Of a DNA stretch of 64,000 nt, positions 1 to 9,069 are shown in pieces. The position numbers were made by a program, and so were the translations under genes. A model generated the notes under the pieces. The model saw only the letters and a list, made by a program, of their open reading frames with translations. It ran no database searches and was not told where the DNA came from. Within the stretch, counting starts at the first letter, position 1. Each line of letters starts with the position of its first letter. Origin of the DNA: Chitinivibrionales bacterium (GTDB taxonomy: Bacteria > Fibrobacterota > Chitinivibrionia > Chitinivibrionales > WJKA01); assembly GCA_014728295.1 (NCBI GenBank), contig WJLW01000015.1, positions 124,001 to 188,000 on the forward strand. Direction: 5' to 3'.

Positions 1-330
1 CGCGACCCTACTCAGTACATATTCAATTCTGCGCACCGGCCGCGATAAAATCATGATTACTGCACCGTCTTCCCGGTCGCGCCGCACGAAGCGCATCGCC
101 AGCATCACGCCGATGAGCATGGACGCTATGCAAATGACATGAAATGCACTAAGTGAGATGTGCCAGGCAAGCTCGACACTGTTGAGTCGATGACCGTTGA
201 CAACGTAAGTTCCTTCGTAGCAGCCGCGCAGCGTCAACACCAGCAGGACGCCGATTGCGAGCACGGCATAAAAGCTTTTGTGCCGCGTATGATCCCGCAA
301 AGTAAATCTGATGATTTTGAGAGACTTCAT
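1..330 (-). CDS. ABC-2 type transporter permease, partial (runs off the window)
   Basis: About 110 residues are visible from an ATG at 330 down to base 1, with no stop. The N-terminus is a short basic stretch followed by a hydrophobic helix, a polar loop, a second hydrophobic segment and then a charged stretch (RRDREDGAV) leading into ILSRPVRR. That last pattern is typical of the cytoplasmic loop of ABC-2 permeases that work with NatA-like ATPases. The ATG overlaps the stop of the upstream ATPase gene (ATGA), so the two are translationally coupled and form one transporter. The substrate cannot be told. Confidence 0.75.
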   Translation of the reverse strand, partial: MKSLKIIRFTLRDHTRHKSFYAVLAIGVLLVLTLRGCYEGTYVVNGHRLNSVELAWHISLSAFHVICIASMLIGVMLAMRFVRRDREDGAVIMILSRPVRRIEYVLSRVA

Positions 331-1046
331 ACGTTTGGGACCGCAGCAGTTACCTGTTTGACAAACACATCTTCCAGCGACTCGTTGTTGCCGATAATGG
401 CGGAGATAGTATCTTTTACCGCGATCTTGCCGTTTATCATAATTGCCGCCGTTGAACAGGTTTTCTCCACTTCCGACAGAAGATGTGAATTAAGCAGAAT
501 GGTCATGCCTTCATTTCGTTTCTGTTCGAGGATCAGCCGGAATTCTCTGATGCCGATCGGGTCAAGGCCGCTCGTTGGCTCGTCAAGAATAAGCAGTTTT
601 GGACTACCCAGCAAGGCTGAGGCCAGACCGATGCGCTGGGTCATGCCTTTGGAGTAAGTTCGAGCTTTCTGCTTTTCTTTGCCGCTCATTTTGACCAATT
701 CAAGCAATTGCGGAATTTGCCGATGGGCCTGGTTCCGGGTCAGATCGATCAGCTCAGCGTGCCTGCGCAGATATTCAAGGCCAGTCAGGAATGGGGGGAT
801 GCGGTGATTTTCGGCAAGATAGCCGGTTGGTGCGCGAGACAACGGCCCGGTACAGGGAGTACCGTCAATCCGGACCGATCCGCTTGTCGCATGTGAAAAG
901 CCCATCACCATCCGCACGATACTGGTTTTACCCGCCCCGTTGGGGCCCAGCAGCGCAAACAGATCTCCCTTGTCTACCGTAAAAGAGACATTGTCAACTG
1001 CGACGACGGACTTATATCGCTTGCTCAGGGAGGTTAGTTGAATCAT
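327..1046 (-). CDS. ABC transporter ATP-binding protein (ABC-2 exporter type)
   Basis: A 239-residue nucleotide-binding subunit. Walker A is GPNGAGKT (about residues 34-41), the signature region YSKGMTQR lies near residue 130, and Walker B with D-loop is LLILDEPTSGLD. The signature motif deviates from LSGGQ in the way usual for NatA/CcmA-type exporters (SKGM). The gene overlaps the downstream permease by four bases, so it energises that permease at the inner membrane. Family members export drugs, polysaccharides or ions, and nothing here chooses between them. Confidence 0.9.
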   Translation of the reverse strand: MIQLTSLSKRYKSVVAVDNVSFTVDKGDLFALLGPNGAGKTSIVRMVMGFSHATSGSVRIDGTPCTGPLSRAPTGYLAENHRIPPFLTGLEYLRRHAELIDLTRNQAHRQIPQLLELVKMSGKEKQKARTYSKGMTQRIGLASALLGSPKLLILDEPTSGLDPIGIREFRLILEQKRNEGMTILLNSHLLSEVEKTCSTAAIMINGKIAVKDTISAIIGNNESLEDVFVKQVTAAVPNV

Positions 1047-1380
1047 ACCGGACTAATATACTTTCCCTCGCCCGGGGTAAAAATGATTACGAATTAAATC
1101 ATAGGCAGTCCCTCCCGATGCGAAGCGAATTGAAAAGTACGCAGAGTTATTCCCAACCTCGAGATCGCAAAGTGATTTTACGTAATGCAGGCGCCGATCA
1201 ACTACATTAAATTGCAGCCCATTGATTCCTTTAACTCATTGCAATTATTTTATTTAAATCATCCATCAATCCGGGCGGTGCATTTTACTACCAGGCGAAG
1301 GCGATAATGAATTATTATTTCAACGAAATACAAGTGCAGGGAAACATACAAATTGAGGGCTCATTTCCGGGAGTATGCGT
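1047..1380. other. Intergenic region between divergent genes
   Basis: About 330 bases separate the ABC transporter operon (reading left) from the membrane protein at 1381 (reading right). It must hold both promoters. It is AT-rich near 1230-1320. I see no ORF with a good start, no hairpin with a T-run and no recognisable riboswitch. Confidence 0.5.
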
Positions 1381-2115
1381 ATGAACAATGCTACCATAGT
1401 CACGATAATCTGTGTTTGTATGACCGGCGGGATTATTTTTGCGGCGCTGGCAGTAATGCTCTTCAGGAGCAAGGGCAATACAATGCGCGATATCTTGAAT
1501 TCGGAGTCGTATAAGAACAATATTAACGCGCTGAGTATGGAGGTGGAGTCATTCAACAAAAAGTACAAATTAAGCACACAACTGCCTGCAGTTGCGTTGT
1601 TTTTCATTGCGTTCCTGTGCACCCTTGCATTGCCGGCATTCAATATTTACCTGGTATATAAGCAGAACAAGTCGCTCATCGGCGGCTGCCCGGATGAAAC
1701 GATCACCATATCCAGCAGTATCGGCAATGACGAGAAAGACGGCATATTCATGGTGCGCGATGATTTCACCGTCCAACGCAGCGGAGCATTCAAAATGAAG
1801 CTTAACAAATTGCGTCTGGAGGAAAGCTATACGCTGCACAGCATTCAGTACGATCCGGTAACGATCAACCTGCGCTATGACAGTCTGAAAAGCAGCATTT
1901 ACGTCAGCTTTGTCAATTCAGATGTGCGTGATACATTACCATTCAATCCCGAAGTCCGTTTTTACGACCTGGAACCGTTCGAGCTTCCGCCTGCTGCAAC
2001 CCCACTGCCGGTATGCGAATCGGCGCCGCCGGAACCGGTTGACGTGCACAACATTCGCAGCGAACGCGAGCGGAGCGGACAGGCAACCATGAGCAGTGAT
2101 TTTCTGGGAGGTTAG
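1381..2115 (+). CDS. Unrecognised membrane protein with two N-terminal helices
   Basis: A protein of 244 residues. I chose ATG 1381 because CCGGGAG (1367-1373) sits seven bases upstream, whereas it almost touches the alternative ATG at 1375. Hydrophobic helices lie at about residues 6-28 and 67-95, and the rest is a soluble, beta-rich domain that is probably extracytoplasmic. I recognise no domain. The next gene starts directly after the stop, so the two are co-transcribed and may act together in the envelope. Confidence 0.6.
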   Translation: MNNATIVTIICVCMTGGIIFAALAVMLFRSKGNTMRDILNSESYKNNINALSMEVESFNKKYKLSTQLPAVALFFIAFLCTLALPAFNIYLVYKQNKSLIGGCPDETITISSSIGNDEKDGIFMVRDDFTVQRSGAFKMKLNKLRLEESYTLHSIQYDPVTINLRYDSLKSSIYVSFVNSDVRDTLPFNPEVRFYDLEPFELPPAATPLPVCESAPPEPVDVHNIRSERERSGQATMSSDFLGG

Positions 2116-2116
2116 T

Positions 2117-2836
2117 ATGATTAACAACGCAATTAAAGGCATACTCGTTTTGCTGCTTGCATTCGGAGCTGCGCATGCGATCAGAAAGCTGAAGCGCTCC
2201 GGCATGGGGATATCGGGCGCAATCTTTAGAGTCAGCAACGAGCGCAACAGCAACATACCCGAATCGGGCATTACCGTCAGGATAATCCCTTATGTCAACG
2301 GAGTACAAAAACCTTCGGCGGCGCGGGAAACAAAAACCGACTATTACGGAAAATTTGCGCTGAGTAACCTGCAGCCTGGCAGGTATCAATTGAAGGTTCC
2401 CAAAGGTTATGGCCGGTACCTGGAGAAAAAAGTATCGGCGCCGGCCGCGCTCGACCCGATTGTGCTTCCGCCGAAATTGCCAAAGCCCGAAAAATTTGTG
2501 GAATCTCCGATAAAACTCGCAGCGGATTTTGAAAAGCGTCAGGAACCAAATCGCTACAATTTCAGCATCTACACTCGTGTACCAACGTCATGGAAATCCC
2601 GTATAGACAGCGTGGTTTACTTTTTCAATCATGACTCATTCATTTCAAAATATCGCAAGGCAAGCGATTCATCGAACGTATATGTCTTGCGGTATATTGG
2701 CTGGGGCTGCCTGGATAATGTCGTCGCATACATTCACTTTCGCAACGATGTCTGGATTTACGATCTGCCGCAGTGTCAATTTTTAAAGGAAGGCGAGGGA
2801 CGGGCAAGAATTGCGGAGACTGATTTGGGCGATTGA
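2117..2836 (+). CDS. Membrane-anchored protein with carboxypeptidase-regulatory-like domain
   Basis: A protein of 239 residues starting at ATG 2117, which has a strong TGGGAGG site at 2105-2111; an upstream in-frame start at 2096 lies inside the previous gene and is less likely. Residues 1-18 form an uncleaved or cleaved hydrophobic signal. Residues about 32-110 look like a CarboxypepD_reg/SpaA-type beta-sandwich (ITVRIIPYVNG, then TDYYGKFALSNLQPGRYQL), a fold that transports no substrate but serves in adhesion or assembly. The C-terminal 100 residues are not recognised. It is translationally linked to the gene before it. Confidence 0.6.
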   Translation: MINNAIKGILVLLLAFGAAHAIRKLKRSGMGISGAIFRVSNERNSNIPESGITVRIIPYVNGVQKPSAARETKTDYYGKFALSNLQPGRYQLKVPKGYGRYLEKKVSAPAALDPIVLPPKLPKPEKFVESPIKLAADFEKRQEPNRYNFSIYTRVPTSWKSRIDSVVYFFNHDSFISKYRKASDSSNVYVLRYIGWGCLDNVVAYIHFRNDVWIYDLPQCQFLKEGEGRARIAETDLGD

Positions 2837-3052
2837 TCTCGCTCATTCATCCCGATTACCCTCTTAGCGCTGCCTCCTATTGAATTCTCATCGTCAACAG
2901 ATTTAGTTTTATACAGCTTGAGATGAGGACGTTGCAAAACAGAGCAACATGAATCTTCTCTCGCTTCTTGAGACCATGCGCTTGTTGTGGGGGCGGCAGG
3001 TTTTCATATATCCGGCAATTTCAGCAATTGCACGTATCCCAGAGGAGAGAAA

Positions 3053-3841
3053 ATGCCCAACATCAACGGTAATTCACATAATCCAGAAACCTGGAAAATT
3101 GAAACCCCCACAGCTCAGGGGCTGCATACGATCGTTACCCCGGAGCATTCCGATTTGGCTGCACTGCACTTTTTCCGCTGCAACCTGAATGAATACGAGA
3201 CAATTAAACTGACAAATGCAACACTTGAGATGAGCGGTGTCGTGATCAGCGGGTCGCTGGAGATTGACTATAACGAGATTACAACCTCACTCAAGCAATT
3301 CGACGCCTTTTATTTGCCGGCAAGCGAAGTTGCCGAGATTCAAGCACAATCGGCTACGATCATCTATCTTGCCGGAGCTCCATTTGAGGAGGTGGGAAGC
3401 TATCATGTTCGTCAGTTTGATCCCGATTTGCCGGTAGGCAACATACATCAAATCCACGGCAAACCGCCATATGAACGACATGTGCACATGGCCCTCGATC
3501 AGGACACCCCGGCTTCCCGCCTGATAACGGGAATTACCTTTGGAGATGACGGCGCCTGGACATCCTGGCCGCCGCACCAGCACGAAGCCAATCTTGAGGA
3601 AATTTACTGCTATTTTGATATCCCCAAACCCAATTTTGCGCTGCACCTCTCATATCGCAAGCCCGGCCAAATCGAGAACATTTTCCCCGTCTCAAGCGGA
3701 GATTGTGTCCTCATTCCTTCCGGCTATCATCCGACCCTGGCCATCCCAGGCGCCAAAAGCACCTATTTCTGGGCGATGGCGGCATTCAGTAAAGATCAAC
3801 GCTCATATGATCTGGCAGTTCCCGATCCGTCATTCGGCTAA
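3053..3841 (+). CDS. Cupin isomerase of the IolB/KduI family (5-deoxy-glucuronate isomerase-like)
   Basis: A 262-residue bicupin. ATG 3053 follows AGAGGAGAG at ideal distance, so the longer frame from 2987 is not used. The C-terminal half matches the IolB pattern: WTSWPPHQHEANLEEIYCYF supplies two metal-binding histidines and a glutamate, and GDCVLIPSGYHP supplies the last histidine. IolB converts 5-deoxy-D-glucuronate to 2-deoxy-5-keto-gluconate in inositol breakdown; KduI acts on 5-keto-4-deoxyuronate from pectin or alginate. No other inositol genes lie nearby. A ketodeoxygluconate-type kinase is encoded at 5205-6284, which fits the uronate alternative, so the substrate stays open. Confidence 0.75.
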   Translation: MPNINGNSHNPETWKIETPTAQGLHTIVTPEHSDLAALHFFRCNLNEYETIKLTNATLEMSGVVISGSLEIDYNEITTSLKQFDAFYLPASEVAEIQAQSATIIYLAGAPFEEVGSYHVRQFDPDLPVGNIHQIHGKPPYERHVHMALDQDTPASRLITGITFGDDGAWTSWPPHQHEANLEEIYCYFDIPKPNFALHLSYRKPGQIENIFPVSSGDCVLIPSGYHPTLAIPGAKSTYFWAMAAFSKDQRSYDLAVPDPSFG

Positions 3842-3920
3842 GGTTTGGACGTACTCCCTGAGCAAGTGCTAAATTGCAAAATATGGCGATATTTATCGCC
3901 GAGTTATTTTCTCTTCATGA

Positions 3921-4106
3921 GCGAGGCCTGAGGATGGTGAAGTAGTGGCTATTGATTATAATCATGTTCCGCTGCTCAACCAGTTGCATTGGATGGTCGG
4001 TAATGGAAATATGCGCAACGAGTGGTTCAACGGGGTGATTGATGAGATGAAAATATATAACAGAGCGCTTACCGATGAACAGATCAAAGCCGGTTCGAAT
4101 TGTTAA
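3921..4106 (+). pseudogene. C-terminal remnant of a LamG-like lectin domain
   Basis: The frame ending at the TAA at 4104-4106 encodes WFNGVIDEMKIYNRALTDEQ, the hallmark C-terminal strand of LamG/concanavalin-like domains of secreted glycan-binding proteins. The frame is closed by a stop at 3918-3920 and has no start codon with a ribosome site, so only about 60 residues survive. It is a relic of a larger exoprotein, followed by a hairpin at 4143-4177. Confidence 0.65.
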
Positions 4107-4140
4107 AACCCTGATAAGAACAGCATCCTTCTCCACTATT

Positions 4141-5205
4141 TCAAGCCCACAGGTTCTCTGAACGTATGGGCTTTTTTGTTTTGATAGATTGCAGCATAAG
4201 CAGGTTGAGATACTGATCGTGACAGGCCTCTCTCAGTGAATAGAATTCACGCCCCGTAGCAAGATACTCTTTCATGCAGACCATGCAGGTAGCAACGGCG
4301 ATTTCATCATCCGAGAGCGGCGCCGGTCCAAAAGGTGTTGTATAGTACCACTCTTCACCGATTTGTATCCCCCTGAGATGCTTCTCGGTCAGGTGCAACG
4401 CCCCGCCGCTTTCATGACGTATCAGTCGGACACTCACCGGAGTAGTATAGTCTTGCAGGTAGGTGCAGGCGTCATTGACAATTTCACCCCGGCCGCCCCG
4501 GATACAGAGACGGGGCCGGCGAATCCAGCCGAAATATTGCGACGGGGTAAAGTCATAAACGCCCAGCTTGCCGTTACATTCGAAATGGGCAATGATCTGG
4601 TGAGATTCAATTTTTCGTTCGTAAGCAGGCACACCATTGCGTCCGGGCCCCTCTACGATAGGTGAGCTGAAAGAACGCGCCGAAAGATTAATATTTTCAA
4701 ATCCAATGGAGAGATATTTGCGCAGCAGACTAATACCATGGTAACCGTGCGCGATGGAAACCTGGGCATGTGAGATCTCACCCAGCTTGCCCTTCGAGAG
4801 AAACTTCAGCCAGGCTCGATGAACCGGTGCAAGGTGATATTGCTCGGCCACCTGAATTTTAAGTCCTTTGCCGCCGAGTTCATGCCATACTGTTTTGAGT
4901 GCTTCAAGATCATCGGCAGGCGGTGTCTCTGCAAGCACGGGAATTTTTACACATGCAAGTTGACGCAATACATCGGGATGTGCAGGTCGCGAGACAGAGG
5001 TAATCACGAAATCGCATTCGACCTTTTCAGCTAGCTTGTCTATCGAATCAAATGCGGAAATGCCCCAGCGCAGTTCAACCTCAGCCCGTTTACCAGGATC
5101 GCGCACGACAATACCTTCGCATCGGAACTGGAGGGGCAGCAAGTGCGCAATGCGCAGATAAAATTCCGCCCGCCACCCCGATCCGATCAATGCAAATGTA
5201 ATCAT
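4141..5205 (-). CDS. Gfo/Idh/MocA-family NAD(P)-dependent oxidoreductase
   Basis: A protein of 354 residues. The N-terminus MITFALIGSGWRAEFYL is a Rossmann dinucleotide-binding loop (GxGxR) typical of the family, followed by the usual alpha/beta C-terminal domain. Members oxidise or reduce sugars, inositols and sugar acids. Its ATG overlaps the stop of the upstream sugar kinase gene (TAATG), so both proteins are made from one mRNA and probably act on the same sugar acid. Substrate unknown. Confidence 0.85.
   Translation of the reverse strand: MITFALIGSGWRAEFYLRIAHLLPLQFRCEGIVVRDPGKRAEVELRWGISAFDSIDKLAEKVECDFVITSVSRPAHPDVLRQLACVKIPVLAETPPADDLEALKTVWHELGGKGLKIQVAEQYHLAPVHRAWLKFLSKGKLGEISHAQVSIAHGYHGISLLRKYLSIGFENINLSARSFSSPIVEGPGRNGVPAYERKIESHQIIAHFECNGKLGVYDFTPSQYFGWIRRPRLCIRGGRGEIVNDACTYLQDYTTPVSVRLIRHESGGALHLTEKHLRGIQIGEEWYYTTPFGPAPLSDDEIAVATCMVCMKEYLATGREFYSLREACHDQYLNLLMLQSIKTKKPIRSENLWA
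4143..4177 (+). terminator. Hairpin terminator after the LamG remnant
   Basis: AAGCCCA (4143-4149) pairs with TGGGCTT (4167-4173) and runs into six T residues. It would end transcription from the left and overlaps the last codons of the oppositely oriented oxidoreductase gene. Confidence 0.5.
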
Positions 5206-6284
5206 TACCGCTTAACTCGTGCATTGCCGGTCCAGACGCTCCAGATCTGATCTTCATCGGCAGGTTGTGCGTAATCGGTGAGCAGGGTAGTTACCAGAGC
5301 GCCGCTTGCCCAGCCGAACTGCGCCCACTTTTGCGGTTCCCAGCCTTTGAGCACGGCGTAGAGCATACCACCGACAAAACCGTCACCTCCGCCGATTCGA
5401 TCCAGAACGGTAATTTCGCGCGGCTCAATTACATGCCAGTTATCTCCTTCAGACATGATAGCACCCCAGAGATGACAATTGGCACTCACCACCTGTCTCA
5501 AAGTCGTTGCGAAAACCGAGGTTGCGGGGTAAGACTCTCTGGTGCGGTTGATCATTTCCTTGAAGCTTTGAATTTTTGCAGAAAGGTCCTTACCGCCGGC
5601 CTCGGGTCCTTGAATGCCAAGACAAAGCTGAAAGTCTTCTTCGTTGCCCACGAGGATATCCGCTATACCGGCAATTTCGGAGAATATATCCTGCAATTCT
5701 TTTTCGCGGTTTACCCAGAACGATGCACGATGATTCAGATCAAATGAAATTCGGGTACCATGCTTTTTTGCCGCTCTGGCTATCTCCAGGCAGAATTCTC
5801 CGGTTTCCGGTGACAATGCGCCGATCAGGCCGGACACATGAACGACCTGTACACCTTCCTGACCAAAGATGCGATCAAGATCAAAATCCTTTACATTGAG
5901 GGTGCGACCGACTTCTCCGGCACGATCGTTCTGGACGCGAGGGCCCCGTGCGCCATAACCGCAATCGGCAAGATTAAACTGATGCCGATATCCCCAGGGG
6001 CTTCCCTGCTCAACTTCCGGCCCTTCCACATCCATGCGTCTGCCAGCAAGATTGTCTTTGATGAAACGTGCAACCGGACTGCCCTTGACAAAGCTCGTCA
6101 GAACCTTGACCGGTAAACCGAGAAATGATGATACACTTGCAACGTTGGATTCTGCGCTGGTCGCCTGCATTTTGAACGTATCGCTGCAGTGAAAAGGCTG
6201 TCCATTCATCGGTGTCAGGCGGGTACCCATGCTGGTTGGGACCAGAAGTGCGTATTTGCAGTTGTTACGAAGCTGGATACTCAT
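5205..6284 (-). CDS. kdgK: PfkB-family sugar kinase, probably 2-dehydro-3-deoxygluconokinase
   Basis: A 359-residue ribokinase-fold kinase. The C-terminal signature DRIGGGDGFVGGMLYAVLKG holds the catalytic aspartate; the GGGD form is common in KdgK proteins, against GAGD in most PfkB enzymes. KdgK phosphorylates 2-keto-3-deoxygluconate in uronate or Entner-Doudoroff breakdown in the cytoplasm. The start at 6284 has an AAGGAG site about seven bases away. It is the first gene of a two-gene operon with the oxidoreductase. IolC-type activity is an alternative given the IolB-like gene nearby. Confidence 0.75.
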   Translation of the reverse strand: MSIQLRNNCKYALLVPTSMGTRLTPMNGQPFHCSDTFKMQATSAESNVASVSSFLGLPVKVLTSFVKGSPVARFIKDNLAGRRMDVEGPEVEQGSPWGYRHQFNLADCGYGARGPRVQNDRAGEVGRTLNVKDFDLDRIFGQEGVQVVHVSGLIGALSPETGEFCLEIARAAKKHGTRISFDLNHRASFWVNREKELQDIFSEIAGIADILVGNEEDFQLCLGIQGPEAGGKDLSAKIQSFKEMINRTRESYPATSVFATTLRQVVSANCHLWGAIMSEGDNWHVIEPREITVLDRIGGGDGFVGGMLYAVLKGWEPQKWAQFGWASGALVTTLLTDYAQPADEDQIWSVWTGNARVKR

Positions 6285-6515
6285 AAAAACTTCTCCTTAT
6301 CTTCGGTAAATGTGGAATAGTTGAAAAGCAAGTGCCGATGCGAACTTATTGTTGGCAGTGCGTTGTTACGGCCATTTTGATATTGAGATTGATATTGCAT
6401 TTCTCGGCTTAGACAAAATAATAATTGTGCATCTTGAATCAGATTTGATCGAAGAACAATTATTTGCAAAAGGCGCATTGACATCAGATACTATCCCGCT
6501 ACGCCGCCTCCGTCT

Positions 6516-7136
6516 TTATTGGCGCCGATAACTCAGGTCGTGTCCGGCCACCGGGGCAAGACATTTCACGTGCATGTTGCCTTTTGTAAGACTTGCAACG
6601 CACCCCCGCGCATGAGATCCCGTCCCGTCGCATACTACTAATGCGTGCCGGAAGCCGGCCCGGTGGGAATATCCAATAAGTGAGACACATGCGCCCCTTC
6701 CCGATACTCCGGGATTTACTGTTTCCAGACACTTACGTGCGTCCGTTTCAGAACCGCTGATAATTACTCCCGGACCTGCAGGCCAGGCTGCGCACACAAA
6801 CTCCTCATCGATACGTTCGCACAGCATGTGGGCGCCTGCGGATTCGGGGCGCGTTTGCGCAGAGCCAATTATGCCGCCGCATTGCTGATTTACTTCCGGC
6901 ACATGGATCGTGAGCGCAATCCCCACAGCATCGGTGCCGAAAGCCTCGCGTACTATTCGCGCAAGCTCATAATCGATATCGAACGGGTCTGTCAAACCGG
7001 ATAGCTCCAGTATCTTCAGCGAGTTGACAATTTCATCCGCTCGATACACACTTGACGGACGCAACAATACTCCACCGGCAAACTCATCACCCTCATCTGT
7101 CAAGCCGCCAAAAAGCTTGATTGCATACTTACTCAT
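6516..7136 (-). CDS. Unrecognised cysteine-rich protein, last gene of the six-gene operon
   Basis: I chose ATG 7136 (MSKYAIKLFGG) over the upstream start at 7211, giving 206 residues and an overlap of eight bases with the gene before it. The sequence has nine cysteines in scattered positions and glycine-rich stretches (NQQCGGIIGSAQ, GPGVIISGSETDA, VVCDGTGSHARGC). No transmembrane segment or signal is seen, so it is cytoplasmic. I do not recognise the family. The tight coupling says it works with the alcohol dehydrogenase and the other operon proteins. Confidence 0.7.
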   Translation of the reverse strand: MSKYAIKLFGGLTDEGDEFAGGVLLRPSSVYRADEIVNSLKILELSGLTDPFDIDYELARIVREAFGTDAVGIALTIHVPEVNQQCGGIIGSAQTRPESAGAHMLCERIDEEFVCAAWPAGPGVIISGSETDARKCLETVNPGVSGRGACVSLIGYSHRAGFRHALVVCDGTGSHARGCVASLTKGNMHVKCLAPVAGHDLSYRRQ

Positions 7137-7659
7137 CGCAAAACGACGCCTGCGGGTAATGTTTACATACGGCTGTTGCACACGCGTCGGCCAGATCTCG
7201 AAAAGAAACATTGCCGCCGGTCAAAATGGCCAGGGCGGCTTCAATGGCGGCAACAGCTTCAACGTAGGGACCGGGAACGTTAAAAAGCAGCGCCCCCCCG
7301 CATCTTCCCGCTACTATTCTGCACCAGCGATGGCCGTTCGGACCAAAGACATCGCATTTTTCGTAATAGTCAAGTACCTTGATCATTGCTGCGTGTGTCT
7401 CATCGCGTGACATTTCCGGCTGGTGACAATGCCCCTCGCCGCTTCCGCCGATCAAAATTATGTGGCTATAGGCCTGGTGAACGCACCGCATTATTGCGGC
7501 AATGATCGTATCAAGACGGTCAACGCAGGGCGGCATGCGCGTGAATTCGCACGCGGGAAAATGCTCCAGAATTCGGTCGAGTATTGCGGGACTGTCACTG
7601 TCAACAACGATACCGCAGGCAATTTCGTTTCCCGTGGGTATAATGGCTACTTTGCGCAT
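7129..7659 (-). CDS. Molybdopterin-binding-fold (MoCF/MogA-like) protein
   Basis: A 176-residue protein that looks like a stand-alone MoCF domain. The N-terminus VAIIPTGNEIACGIVVDSDS matches the MoaB/MogA/MoeA start, HIILIGGSGEGHCH sits where the GG-containing nucleotide loop lies, and FNVPGPYVEA resembles the closing LPGxPxA motif. MoeA domains I, II and IV are absent. MoCF domains bind molybdopterin or related nucleotides, but CinA-like members do other chemistry, and in this operon it may be a catabolic subunit rather than a cofactor enzyme. It overlaps both neighbours (13 and 8 bases). Confidence 0.65.
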   Translation of the reverse strand: MRKVAIIPTGNEIACGIVVDSDSPAILDRILEHFPACEFTRMPPCVDRLDTIIAAIMRCVHQAYSHIILIGGSGEGHCHQPEMSRDETHAAMIKVLDYYEKCDVFGPNGHRWCRIVAGRCGGALLFNVPGPYVEAVAAIEAALAILTGGNVSFRDLADACATAVCKHYPQASFCDE

Positions 7660-8015
7660 GCAATTTCAATCCAACGTTCCCTGGCACACCCTTCATGAGC
7701 TTCGCCGGGTAAATCCGATGCATTTACGGAAACGATGCGGTCGCTCGTATGCATCGACTCGATATCGGCTGCGGTGACGCCCGGTGTCGTTGCCAGCGTC
7801 GTAATGATCCCTGCGCTGTTACGGGCAACAGCTTCCGGCGCAGCGTCGTATATGTCCATCTCTATCGAATCGCCGGATACACCGATAACCCGAACAGTCG
7901 TATGTAATTTTTCAATCAGCTTCTTTTCAAGTTGGTGGGGCTTCAGGCCATTGATCGAGAGACCGGTAATACGCAACATTGTCTTATCGGCGTAGGCAAA
8001 TATGTGTGTAGACAT
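7647..8015 (-). CDS. Unrecognised 122-residue operon protein
   Basis: A small soluble alpha/beta protein with no signal peptide. Seen directly: three near-equal beta-alpha-beta units and a C-terminal CARERWIEIACAK with two cysteines. No known family comes to mind. GGTGAG precedes the ATG at 8015, and its 3' end overlaps the MoCF-like gene by 13 bases. Position and size suggest a subunit or accessory factor of the enzyme encoded by the neighbours. Confidence 0.7.
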   Translation of the reverse strand: MSTHIFAYADKTMLRITGLSINGLKPHQLEKKLIEKLHTTVRVIGVSGDSIEMDIYDAAPEAVARNSAGIITTLATTPGVTAADIESMHTSDRIVSVNASDLPGEAHEGCARERWIEIACAK

Positions 8016-8035
8016 CGAAAAAACTCACCAAATAG

Positions 8036-9055
8036 CTAAATTGAAACGGTGCGGTGCTCCATGATATCTTCAGGCTGCATCAAGACTGCATCATCGACCC
8101 CCGGAATAAGCTGATCGGCGCGTGCAACAATCTCTTCTGCGCTCAGCCGGAGGGCAGTGCTTTCGGCACAAACGTCAATGCCGAGACTAAGCAGTTCCTC
8201 GCGCGCTTTCGGTGTTATATTGTCAATTGCGATTTCGGCGCCATACGCACGCGAAACCGCCAGTACGGCAGGAGCGCATCCGATTTCGCGCCCGGCAACC
8301 ATCCCTGCATCAAGTGCGCGCAGAATGCAGCGCGCCAGCACCGGTTTGGGAGCGACAATGCAGGGGATATGGCTCTTCAATGTCTTCGCATAGCCACCCG
8401 ATGCATGTGCCGTATCTCCCGCCGGAAATTGACGTGTTGGAAAAATGCGGCCGAATTTTTCTGCGACGGTCATACCGACTCCAACGGAAAGGTACTGCCC
8501 CGACATTCCGCACAGCACAGGCTTGTCGTGCATAAGCTGTAGTTGCCCGAGAATAGGAAACAGAATTTCTTCCATGGTTATCACGTTCATCATTTCGGTC
8601 GCGGAGTTATTGTTGACCGCCCGACCGGTCATGACTACATTGTGGATGGGAATCAGCTTTTCGGCAGGATCCGGGCCGCGGTAAAGCTTTCTGCCGGGAA
8701 AGAAGTGATTGACCTGTGCAAGGTGCGGTTCCTGCTCAATCAGTTCATCGGTCACCTCCATGCATGCCATGGAAAGTATGCCGAATTCCTTGTGCACGAC
8801 ACCATTGTCACCGGCACCCATACGCACAATGGCGCCCTGGACAACTAGCCCGTCGCTGGTGGTGGTTGCCGTCTGCATATCGAAAATGTTGATTGCTACC
8901 GGTGCATTGACATCCGCAGCAACGGCGCAAATCGCATCGTCCTGTCCGATACCGCAAGCGTCAATATTTTCACGGTCAACCAGCGCAATATGTAACGGGG
9001 TGTACGGACGCGGCCCGGCGCCTTCTCGAATGTATCTGTAGAGTAGATCCGGCAT
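8036..9055 (-). CDS. Unrecognised 339-residue protein, central gene of the six-gene operon
   Basis: The largest of the unassigned operon proteins. It is soluble, has no signal peptide, and is rich in Gly, Ala and Met. Distinct stretches are VVQGAIVRMGAGDNGVVHKE, TGRAVNNNSATEMMNVITME and HASGGYAKTLKSHIPCIVAP, which look like ordered active-site or ligand loops. I compared it mentally with glycine and proline reductase subunits, lactate racemase and aconitase X and found no convincing match. GGAG lies upstream of the ATG at 9055. It is likely the main catalytic protein of the operon beside the alcohol dehydrogenase. Confidence 0.75.
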   Translation of the reverse strand: MPDLLYRYIREGAGPRPYTPLHIALVDRENIDACGIGQDDAICAVAADVNAPVAINIFDMQTATTTSDGLVVQGAIVRMGAGDNGVVHKEFGILSMACMEVTDELIEQEPHLAQVNHFFPGRKLYRGPDPAEKLIPIHNVVMTGRAVNNNSATEMMNVITMEEILFPILGQLQLMHDKPVLCGMSGQYLSVGVGMTVAEKFGRIFPTRQFPAGDTAHASGGYAKTLKSHIPCIVAPKPVLARCILRALDAGMVAGREIGCAPAVLAVSRAYGAEIAIDNITPKAREELLSLGIDVCAESTALRLSAEEIVARADQLIPGVDDAVLMQPEDIMEHRTVSI

Positions 9056-9069
9056 TGGACACTGCTCCG

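Noticed and set aside
8036-9055. Glycine or proline reductase subunit
   Set aside because: No selenocysteine context, no pyruvoyl processing site, and motifs of GrdE/PrdA are absent.
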